Source of the DNA: Candidula unifasciata
Lineage: Eukaryota; Mollusca; Gastropoda; Stylommatophora; Geomitridae
Direction of reading: 5' to 3'
Assembly (NCBI GenBank): GCA_905116865.2
Contig: CAJHNH020002001.1
Location: 571,119-635,118 of the forward strand
DNA: 64,000 nt
A model generated the notes under the pieces. That model did not search any database and was not told the origin of the DNA. It was given only the letters and a program-made list of their open reading frames with translations. Positions 55,870 through 64,000 of the stretch are shown here, piece after piece. The translations under genes were made by a program, and so were the position numbers. How positions within the stretch are numbered: the first letter of the stretch is position 1; each line of letters begins with the position of its first letter.

Positions 55870-56520
55870 TCTTTTTTTTATTGAGACATTGAGCTGATTA
55901 ACTCTTGTCAGTCTGTTAATAACTAAAACATATCTAAAAAGATCGCAAAAGACAAGGAGTTAAAATTTAAAATGGTAAGAAAATAGACAATATATGTTAA
56001 CTTTACAAGAGCGCTTTCAATAAACTTACAGAGGACGTTGCGGGGATTAGCCTTCATCAGAAGAATAACGACAAGAAACAAAACACACCACACATGAAAA
56101 TGAAATGACTACATTACGGTATTAATTATGTAAACAAATATAAAGAAATAAAAAAAAATCGATGTCAGTTCTAAAATTTGTTAACCCAGAAGACATGCAG
56201 TTTGTAGGTTTGACGTAATAGCTGATTTACTATGGCAGTCCAGTAGAACGGTCAGTACTGGAGTGGATTCCAGGTCACTGTGTAAATCTTTGTAAATCTT
56301 TGTACATCTTTGTAAATCTTTGTACATCTTTGCGCGGATATTTTATTTTATTATAGGTTGCTTTGAAGTGAAGGCAAACTCTCATCTTTTTGGTTAGAGT
56401 AATTAGTGCACTGTAGTTTCATAGTGGGATTTTGTTCTCGTTAAGAAAATCCATAAGTATCTCTTAGATTCTTTGCTTCAGTTGGGATGCCCACCAAGAT
56501 TGGGATGTTCCACGGTCTCA
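55870..56520. other. Upstream flank of phospho-lyase, no gene; hammerhead-like motif
   Basis: AT-rich. 56036-56062 read on the - strand has CTGATGAAGGCTAATCCCCG + CAACG, like the motif at 58.0 kb. 56282-56335 is a short CTTTGTAAAT/CTTTGTACAT repeat. Confidence 0.4.
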
Positions 56521-56932
56521 CAGCCTTTGATGTATTGGACAGTTAATTTCGTGAGATGAGGAACTCATATGAGATGGGACTTCATGATGTATTGGACAAA
56601 TAATTTCGTGAGATGAGGAACTCATATGAGATGGGACTTCATGATGTATTGGACAGTTAATTTCGTGAGATGAGGAACTCATATGAGATGGGACTTCATG
56701 ATGTATTGGACAGTTAATTTCGTGAGATGAGGAACTCATATGAGATGGGACTTCATGATGTATTGGACAGTTAATTGCGTGAGATGAGGAATTCATATGA
56801 GATGGGACTTCATAATTTATTGGACAGTTAATTTCGTGAGATGAGGAACTCATATGAGATGGGACTTCATGATGTATTGGACAGTTAATTTCGTGAGATG
56901 AGGAACTCATATGAGAGGGGACTTTTGAGAAG
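56521..56932. repeat. Minisatellite, 57-bp (19-codon) unit, 7 copies
   Basis: Unit includes GATGTATTGGACAGTTAATT and GTGAGATGAGGAACTCATAT. On the - strand an open frame (56518-57018, 166 codons) crosses all copies as PSHMSSSSHEINCPIHHEV repeats with a unique 33-residue lead. With a 57-base period any stop-free unit stays open, so this is not proof of a gene; no splice or homology support. Confidence 0.9.
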
Positions 56933-57149
56933 TTCAGCCAAGAATGGATAACGTCAGCAGCTCTTGTACACATAAACAGCTGTTTTTGCTGACACAATAG
57001 TCCACGAATTTTAAACACGAAACGGCAAACCTACGGAGGCAAGAAAAGGAATGAGAGAAACCACACGGGCCAATACTTTATGTCAATATTTTTGTTTTGA
57101 GCGATGATCGTTTGCGTTGACAAAGAATCTACACTTCCAGTTTCTTTAT

Positions 57150-57400
57150 CCCTAATCAAATATGCTGCCATGCATTTTCGGTGTTCTCAATTTTTCTTGT
57201 TTTACATTAACGTTGATGCGTTTCCTTCCAGTCATTGAACCCCTACGTAGCAAAAGGAGATTCTTGGACAACAGGCGACACACAAAGCAGTACCAACGAC
57301 CTTGTGATGGTAAACAGAGTAACCATTCACGTTCTACAAACTCTTTATTCCGCACTTCTCATTTTGAACACATATTTTGTTGAATACTCTGTCTCCGTAT
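57150..57400 (-). mobile_element. hAT-type transposase fragment with TTF/ZMYM-like zinc finger
   Basis: FVEREWLLCLPSQGRWYCFV then CRLLSKN: a W...S....YCF.C pattern typical of the N-terminal zinc finger of DUF4371/ZMYM1-like hAT-derived proteins. Only this patch survives. Confidence 0.6.
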
Positions 57401-58000
57401 TCTCTGTTCCATGAGTTTGAAAAGTTTTATGACACATGGAATTAATTTAAATGTGAAATGCATTTTTTATTTATGGCAAGTCACTTTACATACATAGGTT
57501 AGCATAGGGCCACTATGTGGGGTCCCTGGTCAAATGCACAGCAGGCCCATGCGTTCAGACGGCCCTGTATGGATCCCGTCGCATCGCATTCATCATAGAG
57601 GTCCGTGGCTTTTGCAATCTAAAAACCGTTGACATGATTAAGTTTAACTCTGGTTTCTTTTCACACTGAATAAATGAGATATATGGTGTCAGTTTTTAAA
57701 AGACAGAGTGAGCTAACATATTGAAAGCTTATTTACCTTCATTCCTGCCAAATTACAAGTGAACCAACACTGCTTAAATAGCAGTGTGTTCTATGTCTAC
57801 ACCACACGACCAGACACTGCATACACTAGTTAATCAGATAATGGAATAAATAATATATGGTGTGTACTTAAACTATTTCCTTGCTTTGAAATATTCAATT
57901 GCATAGTCAGGTGCACCGCCGTGAAAATATCAAGGAAAGATATAATCCCGAAGGAAAAGTATATCAGCGAGCTTCACAATATAACAAACACAAAAAAAAA
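57401..58000. other. Intergenic AT-rich stretch, nothing recognised
   Basis: No ORF or known repeat found. Confidence 0.4.
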
Positions 58001-58004
58001 AACG

Positions 58005-58036
58005 TGAACGTTGCGGCTATGGAGCCTTCATCAGCA
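58005..58036 (-). other. Hammerhead-like core motif near a Penelope-type remnant
   Basis: - strand CTGATGA, then AGGCTCCATAGCCG (perfect GGCT/AGCC stem), then CAACGTTC. Hammerhead cores have CUGAUGA, stem II, GAAA; here the last box is CAA. It lies about 190 bases 3' of the GIY-YIG frame, as expected for the terminal repeat of Penelope-like elements. Confidence 0.4.
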
Positions 58037-58223
58037 CACACATACAAATTAGACAAAACTACACAAATACGCCATATCACTTATCTTCATATCTCGAAAC
58101 AGCTAGGTCGACGTCTTGTCAATAAACTGGTGAGGTACGTGGAAACAGGAAAATAAATATCACGGGGAAAGCCAGGATTCGGAACTCGAGGATAAGATGA
58201 AACTGTTTATGCAGTTCAGTCCC

Positions 58224-58598
58224 CTAGGATTCTAGATGAAGCTGTGTTGGCAGTTTAGTCCACTGGGTGAAAGTGTATATAAAGCGATTTTTAAGAAACT
58301 TGCGAACTCTGTCGCTGGAGTGGCTAGATTTAATGGCTTTCACCTCCGTGTCGTGGACACCTTGATGGTCCTGGGAATTGAAATGCAATGGTACTGTTTT
58401 CAGGGCACCGTTCTGCACATACACAAGATGTCTGAACCTGTCAGCCAGTCGCAAACCCGTTTCACATATGTATTTTGGGCCACATCTCTTGTAGTTGATG
58501 GCGTAAATGACATTACGGCTTGTGCAATAGAATGCTTCACGTATGTGGAAGGTAGCATTCGGGAATTCCAAGCTGTTACCCTGAACCACATATGGTCA
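58224..58598 (-). mobile_element. Penelope-like element: GIY-YIG endonuclease domain remnant
   Basis: Open frame of about 120 codons: TFHIREAFYCTSRNVIYAIN, YKRCGPKYICETGLRLADRF, then a His-Asn patch (PLHFNSQDHQG) and KNRFIYTFTQWTKLPTQLHL. TSRNVIY.I.C..C...YIGET..L..R...H is the signature of the PLE GIY-YIG nuclease. Here the Gly of YIGET is Cys, so the domain may be inactive. An in-frame stop just upstream cuts it from any RT. Confidence 0.88.
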
Positions 58599-58649
58599 GC
58601 GAAGCCTCTGTTCTCTCTCTTCTGCGCGCTGTCCTCCCTGAAACACATC

Positions 58650-58910
58650 CAATCATGCAGTTACACGCGCAGTTCATATTCGCCCGTCTCTCCCCCTCTT
58701 CCCTGTCTCTCATTTCTGAGTGCTTTCGCCCCCCTCCCCCGTCTTTTCATTTCTTCTCCTATGGATCTTGTAGGTTCCAGTACCCGGATATTCTAGTTAT
58801 ACTGTTATCAGATTGTTTTCTCAGTATGTACCATATTCAACACAGCATCTTTTCTTTACATTATGGGAGCTGGTGCTTACCATGAAGTGTCCAGAAATGA
58901 TAACGGTACT
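58650..58910 (-). mobile_element. LINE tail fragment
   Basis: GTTCCAGTACCCGGATATTC and ATATTCAACACAGCATCTTT parallel 6.84-6.91 and 31.8-31.88 kb. Confidence 0.55.
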
Positions 58911-59489
58911 CACAACAAAGTTCTTATTACCTCAGATTGAAAAAGAAACGACCCTGAAATGTGCCCATTCTACGTACCGTCGCGTAAAACTGGAAAAACA
59001 AAAGCCCTGATTAAAGTTCATGCTGTGTGGAGTTCGTACTAAAATTCGCCGTTTCTGCCTTGTGTACTGTCAATTGATTATTAAAAAAAAAAAAAAAAAC
59101 ATGTTCTTCCATGATCTAATGCCATACTATCCAACTCTTTGTCTCCCTCTGCCTCCCTTTCCCTCCAACTTGTTCCTTGTCACATGGGACAAAAGCACCA
59201 CCTAATCCGTAATTCTGCTGATCGTGCAGGATGGCGAATGATGAACACGAATGCTTTTCGGTGTAGCACATGACGATGATGATGATAAAATATCCAGGAA
59301 GGAAAAACTGAGGAGGAAAGGTGGTGGTGGGGGGGGGGGGGGGGTGTCGATTTTTCTGCACTGGAAAGGTGGCAGTGGGTCAAACATTGGTATAAAACAT
59401 CACATCTCTGCAACTTTCACATAATCCATGATTGTCACTTATTTATATCTTTACCGCTTATGTTTACTTTCACTTTTTAATTCGGTCTA
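58911..59489. other. Intergenic, low complexity, no gene
   Basis: An A18 run at 59081, a G run at 59325-59343 and a GATGATGATGATG patch (59272-59286) that may mark another LINE 3' end. Pro-rich frames there are artefacts. Confidence 0.45.
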
Positions 59490-59680
59490 ATCGTTAGCCT
59501 AGGGATTTAAGGCCGCATGACTAGTGCAGTCGCCACATAGTATGCAGTTAGGATTCTCATTTGTGCCCCCTACAGAAAAGAAAGAACAAAATCATTAATT
59601 CCATATTCCGTACTGAAGGTCTAACCCTAAGCACGAGAGCCCAACCCACCAACCGTTCGCACAACAGCTTCTTCTCTGTT
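59490..59680 (-). mobile_element. tRNA-derived SINE, family C, degraded
   Basis: GGATTTAAGGCCGCATGACT + AGTGCAGTCGCCAC and a distal AACCC tRNA-like part match 43435-43675. Confidence 0.65.
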
Positions 59681-59956
59681 GAATTTCCTTTTAACATCTT
59701 CGATTCTTATTTCATGGATACTTTCACTGTCCTCGAATAGTTCCCAGAAACCCGGTACTTCTAGGTCTTACATAGAAATGTACATACATATAGTTACAAA
59801 CATTGGGTTACCCCCTTTTACAGGGACGGCTTTCCCCAGCGAACACTTCGCCAAGGACGTCTCTATCTATTCTTATATACGACTGTGACTTCGCAAATAT
59901 AGGTTATAACGTAAGTACAAATGGCACACGTATTCAAAAAGTAATAACTCCGTTTT

Positions 59957-60190
59957 TTGGGAGCCATCGTGGTGTAGCGTCTAGATGCTCGTCAGCGGAT
60001 CCGGAAAAAAAAATCCCAAATGAAGCCGGTATTTTCCCCCTTAAAAAATGACCTTGACTCTGAGGTTTACACAGTCTCTAATGGGTACCATCAAGTCTGA
60101 GAAGTAAAGGCGTCCATCGTAATGTTGACCAAATACCCGTCCATTGGTCTATATACATAAAGGCGTTGACAAGTGTCCTTGACTTTATCT
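59957..60190 (+). mobile_element. tRNA-derived SINE, family A
   Basis: GGGAGCCATCGTGGTGTAGC + GTCTAGATGCTC head, body with ATGACCTTGACTCTGAGG, GAGAAGTAAAGGCG, CCATTGGTCTATATAC. Box B is damaged. Confidence 0.82.
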
Positions 60191-60954
60191 CCACAGGACT
60201 GCAGTATATATATAGTTTTTTTGGAGTAATATTTCAAAGATGCTTCTACCAGTTATATTATTTGTGTCGTTTACTGGTGGGGAATTACAAATTCACAACC
60301 CGGACATTCTAAATTCAACGTTTACGCAGGGCTGCCAATAATGGGGTTTTCCCCCTAGGATCTGGGTTTTTTGGTTGCCGTCTGGGTTTCTTGTTTTTTA
60401 TTTTGAAAACTATGGAAAATCTTGGGTTTTTAGTTTTACTGGTGAAAAAAAAAATTAATAAATGTTTTAACCTGAATAATGGGTATAAATTTATCGATAA
60501 AAATTTTACCAGAACAAAATATTTTGCAATTCCTACAAACATTACAATAAACTCTGTGAAAGTGATGGCCTAAACGCAAAGGCTGTAGCCCGGGGTTATT
60601 AAGTACAGTTCAGCACAGTTAAAATAGCAAACAGTCAAAGGACCAGATTTACGATCTATGAGTTAAGGCCGTGAAGTATCGGATACTAGGGGCAGAGATA
60701 CCATTTAGAGTAGACCAAGCCTGGAACTTTTGATCGTAAATTTTACAGAAGGAAGAAGCGACATGGCATTTAATTTTTGAAGAAAGCTATGGAGGCATTT
60801 CCTTTTTCCCAAAGATTAATAACTCTGTAGCGTCGCATCGGTTGAAAGAAAGCAGATACGCTTAAATCTAATAGGGATCATTAGTTTTCACTAGGTTTTT
60901 GCTAAATTGTGGTGTGTTAAATTGTGCGGATTATAATTTTGCAAAATTAAGATT
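60191..60954. other. Intergenic, nothing recognised
   Basis: A GGGTTTTT-repeat-like patch at 60340-60440; otherwise AT-rich without features. Confidence 0.4.
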
Positions 60955-61365
60955 CGATTGCTCAGAGCACTAGCTATAAGTACATTTACATATGACTGCG
61001 AAACGTGGACCATAAAAGCTGAACTTGAAAGAAATGTACAAGTATTAGAAATGCGATGTTTCAATTAAAAAAAAAAAAATACTTGGCATATCATACAGAG
61101 ACCACATTCGCTATAAAATTACATAGCACATTGGAACCTCATTTAGCTACAGTAAAAAGGCGAAAATGCAATGGTATGGACATGTAATAAAATCTAACGG
61201 TCTCTCAAAAACATTACTGCAGCGTTCAGTAGAGGGAACGAGGAGAAGAGGCAGACCAAGAAAGACATGGTTACAGAATTTGACTGACTGGACAGGCCTC
61301 AGGCATGCAACTATGAAGTCCATCGCAACTGACTGCCAAAGGTGTAGAGAGCAGTAGTAACTCGA
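60955..61365 (+). mobile_element. LINE RT C-terminal tail
   Basis: STFTYDCETWTIKAELERNV then VLEMRCF, and MQWYGHVIKSNGLSKTLLQR, RRGRPRKTWLQNLTDWTGLR. One frameshift or A-tract stop at 61060. Inserted at the 5' edge of the hAT remnant. Confidence 0.82.
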
Positions 61366-61384
61366 TGTTTTAATTTCAACTAAC

Positions 61385-61977
61385 AAGATGTTGTGGACTC
61401 CCTTTTGGATAGTGTTGTTGTTAAAGATGGAACCGCTTCTGGCTTGTATGATGTCGTGAAGTCATTGCTGAATGAGAAAAATATTCCTATTGGAAATATA
61501 ATTAGATTCGGACGTGATATTTGTACTTCTATGATGGGGAAGAAAACTGGTTTTCAAAAGTTGCTAAAAATGATGTCCTGTTGGTTTTCATCATAGGATG
61601 CGTTTGTCATTCTTTTGCTGTTTGTGCCAGACATACTGTTAGCATTTTACCTTCATATTAAGAAGCATTCTTAAAAAATGTTACTGCATATTTTTCACTG
61701 AGTAGCAAAAGACAGCGTGACTTCACCTTTTTTCAAGAAGCATCTAATGCTCCGCTCTAAACTGTCACAGACAAGATACATCAGAAATATAAAGGCAGGA
61801 GAAACGCTTGTGGACACTGGAAAGGATCGAGCGGTTCGACAGAGAGAAAGAAAGACTTAGCCAGAGAGCTGGCGATATATCAGAACATTAGCCACGATAG
61901 TGGCACAAATAAACCAGATCACAAATATAACCGGAGACTGTGTTCGGCTTCCGCTGGCTAACAGCAGGTTGAACGTT

Positions 61978-62047
<70 letters not shown>

Positions 62048-63510
62048 TGTGTCTGTGTGTGTGTCTGTGTGTGCATGGACTTGGACAGACAAGATGGCTA
62101 TCCAGAGAGAATTTTATTTCAGTTGTACTGAGCCAATATCCTGCTTTACTTTTATATTTTCAAAGCAAACTAAGAACCGACAAAATTGACGGAGTAAAAG
62201 AGATCTTTCGAATTTTAAGTGATGGCAGTACGAGACCTATTTTACTGTTCCTTCAGCATATACTACAAAAAGTCAATATGCTGAATGCAGAACTTCAGTC
62301 TGAGCAATTAAGACTGAATCTTTTGTAATCAATGGTCACCCCTGAATACAAATATATAATATTGTTTCATTAAAGATGAAATTCTACATTTAGCTAAACT
62401 GGAAGAAATTGACCTAAACATTCAAAACAATCATAAGAATCTGAAGGACATTTTCCCTAGGAGGAAAATGTCAGCACATTTCATAAATGAAGCGTTTGAT
62501 GAACACAAGTGAAAAAAAAAAGATTACAAATGATTGCTTGAAATTCCTCCTTGAGCGTTGCAGTCAGTCATCATGAGATGCGTGTGTCATTCTCTTGCTG
62601 TGTGCCAGACATGCTGTTAATATTTTTAAAGATCGAATTCTTGTAAGGCAAGAAGCAATCACAAAAGGAAATATGTGTGAATGTGTAAACGAGGAATTAA
62701 CTCTTTAAGCCCCAAGGAACGCATCATACGATCATGGCTTCCTATCTAGAAGAGAACTCATGATGCGCCGATGTTATGACTTTTTTTACTACCCCCTGGG
62801 CCTGTGATGCTAAACTCCCTGGGACTCAAGGAATCCTCCAGCAAGGAGGGAGGGATGAGAGGAAGAGATCGGCTTGTGTATAATCAGTGTGCTAGGGAAC
62901 AGTTAACATCCACATCTTACGCCAATTGCTGCGGGAGACGAAGCATCTATGGGTATGCTCGGGGTGCTATGATGTCGACTCTTAAATCAGTAAATCTGTC
63001 AGTTCAAGAAAAGATTTCCTTTCAGTGGGGACACCTTGATTTGCATAGTTGAATATACTGAATCCTAAAATATCCTGTTATCAAACTTTCTCTCCAACAT
63101 AAACTATCCCAGTTGTGGTTCATTTCCTTCATTTGTATCTGAACAAAGTTTAAATGATTTAGCAGGGGAGAAGTTATCGTTTGAATGTTGCAATTTTACG
63201 AACTGCTTCCAAGAACATTTCCCAGTATTGGTAATAGCATAAAAGATTCCTGGAAACATTTAAAATATGACATTATAAAATATATTATGACCAACTTCAC
63301 TATTTTGCCTTATTCGTCAGCAGCGGTTGAACGTATATTTTCCCGAATGAACTGTGTGAAAACTAAACAAACGAATTCTCTGAAAGCAGACACTGTAAAA
63401 GATCGAATTCTTGTAAGGCAAGCAGCAATCACAAGAGGAAATAACGACTGCGCGACATGGACACCTAATGAAGAATTGCTGAAAGATTTGCAAAATGGCG
63501 CATAGTCAAA
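61385..63510 (+). pseudogene. Broken hAT transposase (DUF4371/ZMYM-like) with dimerisation domain
   Basis: Blocks in order: 61390-61600 (SLLNEKNIPIGNIIRFGRDI, MMGKKTGFQKLL), 61600-61650 (a GCVCHSFAVCARH-like catalytic-region motif), 62085-62330 (TRWLSRENFISVVL, SQYPALLLYFQSKL), 62370-62515 (DEILHLAKLEEIDLNIQNN, RRKMSAHFINEAF) and 63185-63505 (LPYSSAAVERIFSRMNCVKT, KTKQTNSLKADTVKDRILV), the hAT C-terminal dimerisation region. Frameshifts, a (GA)n expansion (61980-62045) and foreign sequence interrupt it. No TIRs located. Confidence 0.85.
62568..62690 (+). mobile_element. Internally deleted second hAT copy inside the first
   Basis: 62568-62627 matches 61588-61648 (TTGCTGT..GTGCCAGACAT); 62627-62690 then matches 63397-63443 (AAAGATCGAATTCTTGTAAG). 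The intervening coding region of about 1.75 kb is absent, so this is a short deletion derivative, not part of the main copy. Confidence 0.75.
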
Positions 63511-64000
63511 GATATTTAACAATGAAAAAACAGAAAGAGACGGCGACAAATGAAACTGGCGAAGAAGAAGAGATGTTAATGAAACAGTTTCTTCTTTTGC
63601 GTTCATTCGAAGATGTAATTGCGTTGTGTCCGTTTACAGCATGGCTGCGATGTTTGCACCTCTCGGCCAACACATCCGGCTTCTGCGGGCATTTGTTGAC
63701 CGGATTCGCCTTCCCGGTGAAATAGTTTATTGGGGAGGGGGAAAAGGGGGGGGGGCATATATTCAGTTTCATAACTGTAAAATACTATTTTACGGTGCTT
63801 TTACTTCCAACCATGGAAGACAGAATACAAATTTCCCAAGCACCTGCCTACCTCACAGTCAAGGTGGACACACAACATCCATTACATAGTAAAATTAAGA
63901 CGATAAAAGGCAGCAGGTTAAAACCGTGGATGGGTCAAGCTGAGGACATTATTTTACAGGTATGTTCACTTGAGGACATAGAACCCGGCGAGGAGTGGGT
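63511..64000. repeat. Window end: repeat shared with 26.5 kb, no gene
   Basis: 63605-63715 (GTGTCCGTTTACAGCATGGC + TGCGATGTTTGCACCTCTC) matches 26550-26635. The remainder has no recognised feature. Confidence 0.5.

Noticed and set aside
57899..58156. 85-codon + strand frame next to the Penelope remnant
   Set aside because: It is antisense across the hammerhead-like terminal region and an A-tract; no family match.

Overview
The window is eukaryotic and intron-rich. Coding exons are short (59 to 330 bases), bounded by GT/AG and separated by kilobase introns. The rest is dominated by microsatellites, minisatellites, tRNA-derived SINEs, decayed non-LTR retrotransposons (LINEs), a Penelope-like fragment and hAT-type DNA transposon remains. 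The repeat style and the two protein families suggest a lophotrochozoan, most likely a mollusc and perhaps a gastropod. That is inference; no sequence here fixes the species.

Two host genes can be read, converging tail to tail. On the + strand, positions 1374-17376 hold the last nine coding exons I can identify of a Na+/Ca2+ exchanger (NCX/CALX, SLC8 family). They cover the end of the large cytoplasmic loop, both Calx-beta domains, the alpha-2 ion-transport repeat and the C-terminal membrane segments. The N-terminal half (TM1-5 and alpha-1) lies upstream of the window. On the - strand, positions 55752-32707 hold a complete 11-exon gene for a class-III PLP enzyme of the ETNPPL/PHYKPL (AGXT2L) phospho-lyase family. 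It encodes 486 aa, all splice phases agree, and a palindromic CRE fused to an E-box lies about 80 bases upstream of its ATG.

Layout: 1-17.5 kb is NCX exons with introns full of minisatellites and repeats. 17.5-32.7 kb is intergenic: LINE 3' ends (the best is an open 217-codon RT tail at 19258-19911), a head-to-tail SINE trimer at 20.4-21.2 kb, a long (AT)n tract and a 17-bp minisatellite. 32.7-55.75 kb is the phospho-lyase gene. Its introns hold a hAT-type non-autonomous element (39188-39669), a near-complete palindromic foldback element (47769-48248) whose core recurs in a 265-bp tandem duplication at 54.2-54.7 kb, and an endonuclease/RT LINE (48.67-50.31 kb). 55.75-64 kb is intergenic: a 57-bp (19-codon) minisatellite, a hAT zinc-finger fragment, a Penelope-like GIY-YIG endonuclease remnant and a broken hAT transposase with a second, internally deleted copy inside it.

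The two host genes have no evident functional link. One is a plasma-membrane Ca2+ extruder and the other a cytosolic or mitochondrial amino-phospholipid/lysine catabolic enzyme. The most unusual content is repeat biology: the palindromic foldback family, the SINE arrays, hammerhead-like cores near Penelope-type sequence, and an NCX second Calx-beta domain that appears to have lost its acidic Ca2+ site. I found no convincing wholly new gene system.
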